Source of the DNA: Mactra quadrangularis
Lineage: Eukaryota > Mollusca > Bivalvia > Venerida > Mactridae
DNA length: 64,000 nt
Reading direction: 5' to 3'
NCBI GenBank assembly: GCA_025267735.1
Contig: CM046294.1
Location: 32,953,222-33,017,221, forward strand
The notes beneath the pieces were generated by a model. The model had not been told where the DNA came from. It did not search any database and saw nothing but the letters and a program-made list of their open reading frames with translations. Of the stretch, positions 58,301 to 64,000 are shown one piece after another. How positions within the stretch are numbered: position 1 is the stretch's first letter; every line of letters begins with the position of its first letter. Made by a program: the position numbers and the translations under genes.

Positions 58301-61300
58301 GTTATTTCCCTTTGTTAGATTATCAAGCAGCAGGAAGTTATTTCCCTTTGATAGATTATCAAGCAGCCCATCTTACTTACAGAGTTTTTGTTATTTCTCA
58401 TTTCAGGCATGTGAGTTATTCTTAAAGAATAGAAGTGCTATAATCAAATATAATATAAGACAATTAAAGTTTGAAGGAGCTACAAGTTTATATATAAGAT
58501 GTTTATGTGGTGTATTCTTCTCTAGTCTATCAGAAACTGGTAGAGAGTTTCATAAAGCTTTTCCTGAACATTTTGGATGTTTCTCTGGTAAGATTTTACT
58601 GGTTTTATTTCTTGTTAGGTACATGACTGCTTTCTGGTGTATTGTAGCACAGTGTGTTTATTATGTACATGAGTGAAACAAGAAAGTCTGGTGTATGTCT
58701 GGTGTAATTTATTTATTTACTCTGGGTTTAACATCGTGTCAACACAATATTTTAGGTTATTTTACATAATCCATCGCACCTAACTTGGCTTTCCTGGACT
58801 CTTGTTTATAACCAGTACTCCCCTACCCTTCCACAAGGCTGGAAACTTCTCCATATACCTTATTAATGGAGGAAAATTGACATTATTGTCAAATTTTCAT
58901 GGAAAGGTATAACCTCACAGAATGGGATTTAAACCCATTCGGGACACTAGATTTGAAATCCAGGCGCACTACCAACTGCCCTGCTGACTAGGTTGGTGCA
59001 TGTTAAAAACAGCTATTTCCACTGCCTTTAAAAATGTTACTGTCATCTAACAGAGCTGGACAGCTTGCAACCTAGATCTGATGGTATCTAGTTTGATGCT
59101 GTCAAAAACTGTCTGTGGTAGAGTTTAGAGCCTTATATCACTTGTACACCGGTGTTTGCAACTAGCTGTTGTCTATTTGGACCAACAATTTCTCATTTTC
59201 AATACTATGCTCCTAAGACAGACATATTTTTCCAAGAAATTCAAATGTGAAAATGTCAAGCAGTTTTGAGTAACATTTAATTGGATGAATACAATACAAT
59301 ACACTTCCACATTAGTACCGGTGGTACCAGGCAATGAATTCACTTTTTTCTTTGTGTATGTCATGTATTTTAGGTTGGAGTTCAGGCCTGATTAACATAA
59401 CCATTGGGTGCCTGACTAAATAGCTGGAATTTGACCACAAAAGCTTTATCACAAAATCTAATAGTGTACATTTATTTATTGTTGTATAATTTCAGCCTTT
59501 ATTGTATGGACTAAGAAAGAGATGGAAAGTTTTATCAGTATATTTAAGAGACATGTATTTGACAGTAAATCTAACTTACCTACCATAGCAGAATGTGTCA
59601 GTATAGCCTCCAAACATTGTGATGAGGTGAGTGTATAGTCTGGGCTCAAATTTAACAAAAGATTGGACTTGCATATTTTTGCGAGTGAATTTTATTTCTA
59701 CTCGCGTAATGAAAAATATCACTTGCACATTTTTCTCATAATTTCTGTAGCATACATAGTTACTATTTATACATTAAATTATGTATGAAATATAAGAACA
59801 AAATAGTGCTTTGTATTTAACTATGGATAGAACGAGGGTGTTATTGTAGAATAGTCAAAGAATATCGAACATATTTTTACGGTGAATCTTGAACTGGTAC
59901 TATAGATCTATATTGCCGTTTCAATGCTAGTGTGAGTCTCTTTAATTTAGACAGTAAAATATTTTTTGCTAATTTCAACTTGCTAAAATTTGCAAGTTAG
60001 AATAAAAGTTACTCACAATTTTCAAAAGCCACTCAAATTTTGCGAGTATGCGAGTTTAAAGTCAAGCCCTGTGTATAGTATGTAAACCATTTGACTAGAT
60101 TGAGACCATAGTTGCTTGTTGGCTTAGTAATAGCAGTGGTCCTGTGGTAGCATGTGTTCTTAGGGATCGGGCAGTCTATGGTCAGGACAAAAACGCCCTT
60201 TTTTGGGAAGGGGTCTCAGATTTTTCCTTGGGGGAAATTTGTGAGGTTTTTCACCTATCTCCTTTTAAAGAGAAACATTTTAGGAAAAACTATTTGTGTA
60301 TCTAATTAGAGTTAAATTAGTGAACATTTTGATACCACGTTCATGACATTACATTGCTAACTAAATGTGTCATGGGCACACTGACATTACTTCTGGATCA
60401 ACCCTCGTATATATAAAGATTTTGAATGCTTGCAATCAGTGTGCTATTTTAGTTTATACTCTTCTGTGTAAATACAACAATAATATTGATTGATAATACA
60501 TTTTCTATTAACTTTCAAGTGAAACACTTCAAGTTGTCATAAATCAGGGCTCAAATTTAACTAAAACTTGGACTTGCAATTTTTTGCGAGTTGATTTTAT
60601 TTCAACTTGCAAATGAAAAAAGTGACTCGCATTTTTTTCTCAAAATCTTAACAGAATACATTGTTACAATTTGTATATGCAATATAAAAACAACATAGTG
60701 CTATATATAACTATGCATGGAACAAGGGAGTTATTGTGGGATAGAGAAAGAGTATTGAACATGTCTTTAAGGTGAATCTTTAATTGATGCTATCAATCTA
60801 TCTGGCCGTTTCTAAGCTGATTTGAGCGTTATTAGTTGAGACAGGAATACTTTTGCGTCAATTTCAACTTGCGAAAATTTGCGAGTTAAAATAAAAGTTA
60901 CTCGCAATAAGCGAGTATGCGAGCTTAAATTCGAGACCTGCATAAATACTAGTCAGAATGACAGTATGATGATTTTATTTTTTCTAAATTTTCAGGTAAT
61001 TTAGATGACATAGTACTGTAAATGATGTAATATTTTATTTTCAGTTAGCATCAGGAGGTCTAGATGTTGGATTTTATTTAGATGCTACAATATCAGAGAA
61101 TTTAGAGAGAGTTATTGTAGAGGAAAGAGATCATATAATAGAAGGTGTCAAGTATAGATCGACGGTTAGTGTCACTGTATTAGATAACCTTTAATTTTGA
61201 AATATCTTTTTGTTTTGTTTTATTTGAAACACTTCTTTGTTTTGCTTTGTTTTTCGGTATGGTTCTATTTGTAGTTGAGACTACATAAGTAGCTTAAAAA

Positions 61301-63645
61301 CTATGTTATGGTAAATGAAGAAAAAGTTAAAAGTTAAAGTGTGATTTAAAATTTGCTTCCATATACATGTTTAGCCAATTTTACAATTTTGTGCAATATT
61401 AATCCCTGATCAATGAAATCTCCTTCAGACAGGTATGCCCTCACAGTACTCATTTACACCTGCTACGAGTGGAACAACTGTAGATATATTCTGGCTTATA
61501 GAAATTAGCAGTATTCCCTAGTGAGGTTCAAACTTGGTTCTCTTGCTCCTTTAAGTGCACATACTAACCCTGGTCTACTGCTAATAACTACCTTGATTGT
61601 GCTTTTGGATGCTTTCAGATTTCAGCTGGAGAATCTTATAAATGTGATGCATTTGTTTTCACTTTATCATCAACCTTGCTAACTCAGGTCAGTGTTGCAG
61701 TTGGTAGCACCCTGGGATTTGGAATCTGGTGTCCCAAAGGGCTTACATTTTCGAATCCCACATGGGGAAATTTAAGCTTTCCATGAAAATTTGACAATAA
61801 TGTCGATTTTCCTCCATTAATAAGATATATGGAGAAGTTTCTGGCCTTGTGGAAGGGTAGGTGAGTACTGTTTATAGACAAGGGTCCAGGAAAGCTAGGT
61901 TAGGTTCGCTGGATGCTGTAAAATGACCTATATTGTGTTGACACAGCGTTAAATCCATAAAAAATCAACCTTGCTAAATGTATATAAAAAATAACTGTTC
62001 TTTAAAAATAAAATATGTATATAAATATTATTTGATATATAATTACAGGATGATTTATGGAGACCAATGAATCATGGTACAGAAACTGAATGTCATAAAT
62101 TTGCTGAAGAATTAGCTTCTGTAGGTCTAGATGTTAAAGACAGTATATATAGTAAGTAATAGATACATAGTTTATTTACTATATACATTCTTACAAGATT
62201 AATTTTATAATTTTGTGTAATGCCTCTTTTCAACAATAATGTAATGTAATGCATGGTGCTTTAGGCCGACTTTCAATGATTTTTCAATCATATTGTGATG
62301 ATCAGTCGTCCTACTTTCATTCCCTCGACAAACTCAAACCCCTGGACCTAATGGCTGACAACTCTAGTACTTTATACAGATGTACGTGTGAGAATGACTG
62401 TAGAAAGTATCTTATGACCAAGCTTCTCAGAGGTCTGTAAGTTCCACTTTGAAATTGAACCCACAATACTTGGACACCTTGTGGGATAGGCTACCCACGG
62501 AGCTAATGTGGGGAGAGTCATATGAGGCAGGTAGTTCCAATCATCTCATTAGGGTTTCATCAGTACAAGACCATAACTGTGTTGACACAGTGTTAAACCT
62601 TATCAAAAGTGAATAATAAATATGATTTTTATATCTCATCAAGTTAGTTCAGATAACTTATTTTCAAGAGGGCATAGCCATGAGTTAATATGTCATGTCC
62701 TGAGCTCAACTTAGCTCAGGAGTTGAAATTAAATGATCTTAATTCCAACTTTGATGAGTCTTCCGTTTCTTTTATGGTGTTTTTTCTGTGCTTTGTTGGA
62801 GATACTTTTACACAAATACACGTACAACACATCATTTCTCCTCGTGTAAGATGATGTCATTTTATATTTTAATTTTTACTACAATGAAAATAAAACTTTT
62901 TAATTTGGCCATATAATTTCATAGGGCCCGTTGCCTAAGCATATCCTTAGGTATCACTTGATAGCAAAATCATCGAAAAAGACTTGCTACAAGATATTGC
63001 TGTATTTCACTAGGTATTGAGAGCTAGGGTAAAAAATCTTCGCTACCCAAGAGCACTACCCAATGGCTGCCTCTGCAGTAATGTGACTTCCTGTTTGCCG
63101 ACAATTTGTTTTTAATGTTTGGCTGACTATAGATGAAATAAAATTTATTAATATTTGATATTGTTCATATAGGCATAGTTTTTTGCAATGATTTTATACT
63201 TTTTAAAGACTTATTTGTTTTGAAAATTCCCCTAAAAACATGCAATTGCAATAATCGCTTTCTGTATATCAGCACAGGCCGCCATCTTGGTGACATAAAT
63301 AGCAAGCTGTTTCCTAATGAAGAATAGCTACAAGAAAGCGATTTTTCATAGCGATATGTAGCGAAATCATTAGGCAATGGGCCCATATAATGATACCACA
63401 TTTAAGTGATTAACACCACACGCCACATAAACTAAGGTGTATACTTTATTTCAGATGTTTGTTTTATATCACTTACTATGAACACAGCTCAGTTTTGTAA
63501 AGCTTGTATGGTAATGGCACAAAGTCTTTTACTGATACACAAGATAGAAAGAGAAGCATTGATTACTGAAACATTAGTGCAAATATTTAAAGCACAAGTT
63601 AAACATCTAGAATCTTCCGTGAAAAATGAGAAATTCAAAAATGAC
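43330..63645 (+). CDS. EXOC8: Exocyst complex component 8 (Exo84), 15 exons, 3' end off window
   Basis: Joining 43330-43387, 46267-46416, 47508-47603, 49390-49490, 50231-50373, 52926-53079, 54114-54246, 54690-54839, 55669-55720, 56516-56660, 58407-58587, 59496-59626, 61045-61164, 62049-62151 and 63455-63645 gives 636 open codons from ATG. EXOC8 is a subunit of the octameric exocyst, which tethers secretory vesicles to the plasma membrane. Visible parts are the N-terminal helical region (about 20-110) with NVYKNYSQFIETAREIS and LEGEMYQVSHMLTEQK, the PH domain (about 135-255) that in vertebrates binds the GTPase RalA, and the helical C-terminal bundle (from about 285). Family members are about 700-730 residues, so some 70-90 are missing at the right edge. 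The start was chosen as the first Met in frame, preceded by the promoter-like patch. Confidence 0.93.
44020..44196. mobile_element. Foldback MITE, 177 nt
   Basis: TAGTGATTATTCCAGAA at the left faces a right end whose reverse complement is TAGTGATTATTACAAAGCAG. CATAT flanks it directly on both sides (44015-44019 and 44197-44201), a likely 5-bp target duplication. Inside, AAAAGGGCAGGGAGNAGA repeats. A 118-codon minus-strand frame across it is not a gene. Confidence 0.7.
46091..46192 (-). repeat. Dispersed repeat G, copy 3
   Basis: On the minus strand it reads AGCACAATATCTCATTTGCA, GAATTTTGAGAAAGGGTTGG and AAATGTGGTTGTCCCGGGCA, close to 18981-19087. It ends about 75 nt before the exon 2 acceptor. 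Confidence 0.7.
46267..46416 (+). CDS. EXOC8: EXOC8 exon 2: N-terminal helical region
   Basis: Reads (Y)VSKLSEEGEMPLLEMKQN, VHILAEKTALELKKNVYKNY and SQFIETAREIS, phase 1 to phase 1. NVY.NY.QFIETAREIS is the strongest Exo84 signature. The acceptor is CTATTTACAG. The donor is GTATCCTTTT, matching the U12-type 5' splice site. Confidence 0.95.
46417..47507 (+). other. EXOC8 intron 2: U12-type (minor spliceosome) intron
   Basis: The donor is GTATCCTTTT. Just before the acceptor is CCTTAAC (47489-47495), the U12 branch-site consensus, 12-14 nt from the AG at 47506-47507. The 3' end (AGATGTGTTAAG) has no pyrimidine tract, as expected for a U12 intron and unlike every other intron here. Frame continuity (ISI-LEGEM) supports the junction. 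Confidence 0.85.
47089..47469. mobile_element. Mariner-like MITE, 381 nt, in the U12 intron
   Basis: TACAGTACTGTACCCACC.. at the left faces a right end whose reverse complement is ATACAGTACCCACCAAAAAT. Inverted ends of about 28 nt include CACCAAAA.TTT.GGAGACA, with TA at the borders. A related but end-worn copy is at 55405-55649. The right end lies only 19 nt before the U12 branch site. Confidence 0.8.
47508..47603 (+). CDS. EXOC8: EXOC8 exon 3: N-terminal helical region
   Basis: Reads (I)LEGEMYQVSHMLTEQKTL, then MNTMLEMSLVSDK, phase 1 to phase 1. LE.EMYQ.SH.LTEQK matches Exo84 proteins. The frame upstream of 47508 has a stop, which fixes the acceptor at GTTAAG. The donor is GTATGT. Confidence 0.92.
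47663..47740. promoter_or_regulatory. Two perfect CRE palindromes
   Basis: TGACGTCATCCAGTC occurs at 47663 and 47733, each with the full CRE/ATF palindrome TGACGTCA, 70 nt apart. They lie within 140 nt of exon 3. The shared flanks suggest a tandem duplication, so regulatory use is only a possibility. Confidence 0.35.
48406..48823. mobile_element. hAT-like MITE (family F), copy 1
   Basis: The ends are CAGGGCTCGAATTTA and TAAATTCGAGACCT. TGTATAGA is repeated directly on both sides (48398-48405 and 48824-48831), the 8-bp target duplication typical of hAT elements. The interior carries inverted CTTGCAAATTTTTGCGAGTC-type blocks. It sits in EXOC8 intron 3. Confidence 0.85.
49079..49350 (+). mobile_element. 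TATACCCC-hairpin element (family D), copy 3
   Basis: TTATACCCCCGCTTCGAAGA, GGGGGGTATACTG, a longer GTGCGTGCGTGCGTCCGTCC run, GATTTCATGCTCCTTGCTCA, GGCGGGGGTATCACTAGTGA and the terminal GTGAGCATTAGCTCAC palindrome. It ends about 40 nt before the exon 4 acceptor. Confidence 0.88.
49390..49490 (+). CDS. EXOC8: EXOC8 exon 4: acidic linker before PH domain
   Basis: Reads (A)IVEEAPKEKEVENPEEET, then RRNLAFLLEKVEGCS, phase 1 to phase 0. It is highly charged, then enters the helix before the PH domain. The acceptor is TTGTACAG; the donor is GTAAGT. Confidence 0.88.
49615..49932 (-). mobile_element. Element related to family D, minus orientation
   Basis: On the minus strand it begins TTATACCCCTCCCAAAAA, a hairpin, then GGGAGAAGGGGTTATA, followed by a run of GTCAGCTGGTCAGTCGGTCA tetramers. 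This is the same architecture as family D with different sequence. The left limit is approximate. Confidence 0.6.
50231..50373 (+). CDS. EXOC8: EXOC8 exon 5: PH domain, first half
   Basis: Starts SVTEVPGRQLIHNGDLAELD, continues LETFVQVHRVHMFLLNDSLM and ends IATWLPN, leaving in phase 2. It forms strands 1-4 of a PH fold (GRQLIHNGDL; VHMFLLNDSLMIATW). The acceptor is GTATTTATAG; the donor is GTAAGA. Confidence 0.94.
50497..50850 (-). pseudogene. Tc1/mariner transposase fossil
   Basis: On the minus strand one frame reads EKHEMTARDLQIKLKKTFNV (helix-turn-helix region). After a frameshift, a second reads TKNQLKREQWALCALSKK, then FDDVIFVDETLIELMSSRK. FDDVIFVDE carries the first catalytic Asp of the DDE/D family and is characteristic of Tc1-like transposases. 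The rest of the catalytic domain is gone and the frame is broken, so it is a dead fragment in an EXOC8 intron. Confidence 0.75.
50940..51606. mobile_element. Candidate element with inverted ends
   Basis: GGTCGGCTGCCAAAAGGTTG at the left faces a right end whose reverse complement is GGTCGGCTGCCAAAACCTCG. About 667 nt. ATCGTATCTC and CGTAACTCCG blocks inside echo the ends. No target duplication was recognised. Confidence 0.5.
51764..51842 (+). mobile_element. Hairpin MITE (family H), diverged copy
   Basis: TCGCGGGCTAAGTGGAAAA, then ACGTAACTCAATAAAAGAAA and AGAGCAAGTTACAA, the same order as 20379-20456. The right end is degraded. Confidence 0.6.
52775..52845 (+). repeat. SINE family C, tail fragment
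   Basis: TGAGTAATCTAAGTTGAAAG, AACTTGTTTCACAATCAAAC and TTAGTTTAAACTAAACTC match the 3' part of the copies at 41811 and 55111. Confidence 0.6.
52926..53079 (+). CDS. EXOC8: EXOC8 exon 6: PH domain, second half
   Basis: Starts RRGPVRYRFQGLYELDNLAI (first Arg split), continues VNIRDAGPVKNAFKVLMFPD and ends SKIYQADSAKSK, phase 2 to phase 0. YRFQGLYELDNLAIVNI and NAFKVLMFPD are PH strands 5-7. The acceptor is ATGTTTAG; the donor is GTAAGC. Intron 6 (53080-54113) has no recognised element. Confidence 0.95.
54114..54246 (+). CDS. EXOC8: EXOC8 exon 7: PH C-terminal helix and linker
   Basis: Starts RQWLDILEDTKKKKLARDKQ, continues KRESVVRLNEQQVTPTQNVE and ends ECSN, leaving in phase 1. The W in RQWLDILE is the conserved tryptophan of the PH C-terminal helix; a basic lysine run follows. 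The acceptor is TATATAACAG; the donor is GTACGT. Confidence 0.93.
54690..54839 (+). CDS. EXOC8: EXOC8 exon 8: start of C-terminal helical bundle
   Basis: Starts (P)FDERDEDHSNDVAMDTE, continues FLNVDWLQELPEDLDMCIAQ and ends RDFVGAVDLVER, phase 1 to phase 1. VDWLQELPEDLDMCIAQRDF.GAV.L.E is a very well conserved Exo84 segment. The acceptor is TCGTTTACAG; the donor is GTAAGT. Confidence 0.96.
55111..55255 (+). repeat. SINE family C, copy without head
   Basis: GGTACCTTGTTGTTTCCTTG, AGCTCAGTGCTGAAGGACCA and GAAGGAACTTGTAAACC match the body and tail at 41890-42025. It lies in EXOC8 intron 8 (54840-55668). Confidence 0.75.
55405..55649. mobile_element. Mariner-like MITE, worn copy
   Basis: The right end TGTCTCCATACTTTTTGTGG, then GTACTGTAT, matches 47441-47469. 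Inside, AGATTCAGCATCTGACATC is the reverse complement of a block at 47307-47325. The left end is unclear. It stops about 20 nt before the exon 9 acceptor. Confidence 0.65.
55669..55720 (+). CDS. EXOC8: EXOC8 exon 9, 52 nt
   Basis: Reads (V)NEYLKECQKTPAVKEF, phase 1 to phase 2, a helix continuing the bundle. The acceptor is ATGTTTCAG; the donor is GTAAAT. Intron 9 (55721-56515) has a somewhat GC-richer patch at 55740-56160 with a 140-codon minus-strand frame that overlaps this exon and has no recognisable domain. Confidence 0.88.
56516..56660 (+). CDS. EXOC8: EXOC8 exon 10
   Basis: Starts RARIDHRVKLLTEGLMSELQ (first Arg split), continues VSPERSLRGGPRAARRAVAQ and ends LIRLGRSAQ, phase 2 to phase 0. 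R.RID.RV..LTE.L..EL and SLRGGPRAARRAVAQLIRLG are typical of the Exo84 C-terminal domain. The acceptor is GATTTTAG; the donor is GTCAGT. The last 34 nt plus the donor are repeated many times downstream. Confidence 0.96.
56627..57450 (+). repeat. 61-nt tandem array of the exon 10 end plus splice donor
   Basis: Unit TAGCACAACTTATAAGACTT-GGTAGATCAGCACAG-GTCAGTCTTGTTACATATTG-(T/C)AGGTT. The first 34 nt of copy 1 are the last codons of exon 10. Equivalents of the exon/intron junction occur after 56721, 56782, 56843, 56904, 56965, 57026, 57087, 57148, 57192, 57253, 57297, 57358 and 57419. The four nearest have AT instead of GT, one (57253) has GC, the other eight keep GT. Two units are shortened. 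Reading through from the true junction meets an in-frame TAG within the first unit. Confidence 0.95.
57437..57523 (+). mobile_element. Hairpin MITE (family H), copy abutting the array
   Basis: TTGCAGGTTTAGCACAA at the left, GTAATTCAATATAAGAAAAG and GGGAGTTACGACTG inside, and TCTAAACCAGCAA at the right, the layout of 20379-20456. The left arm contains an extra CTTATCACAA, as if fused to the last array unit. Confidence 0.75.
57555..57685 (+). repeat. Dispersed repeat, copy 2 (partner at 2615)
   Basis: AATGGACCTTTCCATGACTT, TTAACAAAGGTTTACAGTTA and GGTTATATTTGTGGGTAAAT align with 2615-2743 in Eph. Confidence 0.75.
58029..58368. repeat. Tandem repeat, 36-nt unit, about 9.5 copies
   Basis: Unit ATTATCAAACAGCAGGGAGT-TATTTCCCTTTGATAG, with CCATTGATAG and CAAGCAGCAGGAAG variants. 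Because 36 is a multiple of 3, frames stay open on both strands, giving false 77-121-codon frames. It ends about 40 nt before the exon 11 acceptor, so it sits where the branch site and pyrimidine tract should be read carefully. Confidence 0.95.
58407..58587 (+). CDS. EXOC8: EXOC8 exon 11
   Basis: Starts ACELFLKNRSAIIKYNIRQL, continues KFEGATSLYIRCLCGVFFSS and ends EFHKAFPEHFGCFS, phase 0 to phase 1. A.ELFL.NRS..I..NIRQLK.EGAT.LYI..LC.VFF is a block shared by Exo84 proteins. The acceptor is CTCATTTCAG; the donor is GTAAGA. Confidence 0.96.
58707..58999 (-). repeat. SINE family B, full-length, minus orientation
   Basis: On the minus strand it begins with a tRNA-like head (GTTGGTAGTGCGCCTGGATT, box B near GGGTTTAAATCCCATTC) and continues TTTCCATGAAAATTTGACAA, CCTTGTGGAAGGGTAGGGGA and a tail with GTGTTGACACGATGTTAAAC. 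It lies in EXOC8 intron 11. Confidence 0.88.
59496..59626 (+). CDS. EXOC8: EXOC8 exon 12
   Basis: Starts (A)FIVWTKKEMESFISIFKR, continues HVFDSKSNLPTIAECVSIAS and ends KHCDE, phase 1 to phase 0. FI.WTKKE...F...F..HVF and T.AECV.IA..HC matches the Exo84 C-terminal domain. The acceptor is AATTTCAG; the donor is GTGAGT, with a MITE inserted 13 nt beyond it. Confidence 0.95.
59640..60071. mobile_element. hAT-like MITE (family F), copy 2
   Basis: The ends are CTGGGCTCAAATTTAAC and AAGTCAAGCCCTG. TGTATAGT flanks it directly on both sides (59632-59639 and 60072-60079). The left duplication starts on the last base of the GTGAGT donor. Confidence 0.88.
60545..60940. mobile_element. hAT-like MITE (family F), copy 3
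   Basis: The ends are CAGGGCTCAAATTTAAC and TAAATTCGAGACCTG, with CATAAAT directly outside both ends (60538-60544 and 60941-60947). Inverted TTGCGAGTTGA-type blocks lie inside. It is in the same intron (59627-61044) as copy 2. Confidence 0.87.
61045..61164 (+). CDS. EXOC8: EXOC8 exon 13
   Basis: Reads LASGGLDVGFYLDATISENL, then ERVIVEERDHIIEGVKYRST, 40 codons in phase 0. L...GLD..F.LD......L is part of the conserved C-terminal domain. The acceptor is TATTTTCAG; the donor is GTTAGT. Confidence 0.93.
61690..61962 (+). repeat. SINE family B, full-length copy
   Basis: The head contains GCAGTTGGTAGCACCCTGGG (box-A-like) and TTTTCGAATCCCACA (box-B-like). The body has TTTCCATGAAAATTTGACAA and CCTTGTGGAAGGGTAGGTGA; the tail is GTGTTGACACAGCGTTAAAT. 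It lies in EXOC8 intron 13. Confidence 0.88.
62049..62151 (+). CDS. EXOC8: EXOC8 exon 14
   Basis: Reads DDLWRPMNHGTETECHKFAE, then ELASVGLDVKDSIY, phase 0 to phase 1. D.WRPMN ... ELA..GLD....I matches the end of the Exo84 C-terminal region. The acceptor is ATAATTACAG; the donor is GTAAGT. In the next intron, GTGTTGACACAGTGTTAAAC near 62580 looks like a SINE tail fragment. Confidence 0.94.
62924..63384. mobile_element. MITE with GGGCCC inverted ends, 461 nt
   Basis: The left end GGGCCCGTTGCCTAAG faces a right end whose reverse complement is GGGCCCATTGCCTAATG. ATA is found outside both ends, a possible 3-bp target duplication. It is non-coding. The ends resemble PIF/Harbinger-like or similar MITEs, but I cannot place it firmly. 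Confidence 0.7.
63455..63645 (+). CDS. EXOC8: EXOC8 exon 15 (last exon in window)
   Basis: Starts (N)VCFISLTMNTAQFCKACM, continues VMAQSLLLIHKIEREALITE and ends SSVKNEKFKND, phase 1 to phase 0. It is helical and hydrophobic. The acceptor is TATTTCAG; the donor is GTAAGT, so at least one more exon must lie to the right. Confidence 0.92.
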
Positions 63646-63810
63646 GTAAGTAGATGCATTTTATTTCCATTTTTTTTCTTTTTTCTTTTTTTAATTTTCC
63701 AACATACCAATGTTTTCAACATAACCTACTAGCCTGAAGCCCAGGATTATTGAAAATTAGATATAAGGCTAGTTGATATTTTTGTACTTAACTATAAATG
63801 TAAAAAATGT

Positions 63811-64000
63811 AATTGCATTTTATAATATAAGTTTCATGCTTACGCATGTTCACCGACTTTACAGTTATTACCCCAGGTTATCGGGCTACTGGTATCTATC
63901 TATCAATCTACCTGGGGAGTCTTTTTACTCCAATTATTAGTGCAGCAGACAAATTGACGCAACAGAATTATACCACCCTTGCAGGTACCGATTTACACCT
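63811..64000 (-). repeat. SINE family A, copy 2, minus orientation, cut by window edge
   Basis: The reverse complement reads AGGTGTAAATCGGTACCTGC, AAGGGTGGTATAATTCTGTT, AGACTCCCCAGGTAGATTGA and ends TATAAAATGCAATTACATT, the same order and 3' end as 6731-7034. The tRNA-like head lies beyond the edge. Confidence 0.88.

Noticed and set aside
56627..58368. Tandem arrays that might be mistaken for CRISPR
   Set aside because: Units follow one another without unique spacers, the DNA is clearly eukaryotic, and no cas genes exist.
57911..58425. Overlapping 77-121-codon frames on both strands
   Set aside because: A 36-nt unit without stops keeps several frames open. The peptides (DYQTAGSYFPLI, SMGNNSLLFDN) are repeat translations without a start context.

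Overview
This window is nuclear DNA from an animal: AT-rich, gene-sparse, with short exons in long introns with GT..AG ends and many dispersed repeats. A mollusc, probably a bivalve, is my best guess. The guess rests on the repeat content (tRNA-derived SINEs, the TATACCCC-hairpin elements, the dispersed TTATCTCCCTT motif) and on divergent Eph and exocyst genes. No species can be named from the sequence alone.

Layout. (1) About 51-35421, plus strand: the 3' part of an Eph receptor tyrosine kinase gene. Thirteen exons cover the end of the second fibronectin III domain, the transmembrane helix, the juxtamembrane segment, the complete kinase domain, the SAM domain and a C-terminal PDZ ligand. The ligand-binding and Cys-rich exons lie upstream. 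One 42-nt exon is phase-neutral and may be a cassette. (2) 35422-43329: Eph 3' UTR and intergenic DNA, with a strong poly(A) signal candidate at 41460. (3) 43330 to beyond the right edge, plus strand: an EXOC8/Exo84 exocyst subunit gene. Fifteen coding exons give about 636 residues; the C-terminus is off the window. No other functional protein gene was found; the only other coding trace is an antisense Tc1/mariner transposase fossil in an EXOC8 intron.

The introns hold most of the interest. EXOC8 intron 2 has the hallmarks of a minor (U12-type) intron. EXOC8 intron 10 begins with a 61-nt tandem array that repeats the end of exon 10 together with its splice donor, probably seeded by microhomology to a small hairpin MITE whose relatives occur elsewhere in the window. 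There is also a non-autonomous Helitron, hAT-like MITEs with 7-8 bp target duplications (one inserted 13 nt from a splice donor), mariner-like and other MITEs, three SINE families, several minisatellites and a cluster of palindromic RFX X-box-like sites.

The two genes are neighbours in the same orientation but have unrelated jobs: Eph is a cell-contact signalling receptor, and EXOC8 belongs to the complex that tethers secretory vesicles to the plasma membrane. All coordinates come from reading splice signals and reading-frame continuity by eye; no alignment, transcript or database evidence was available.
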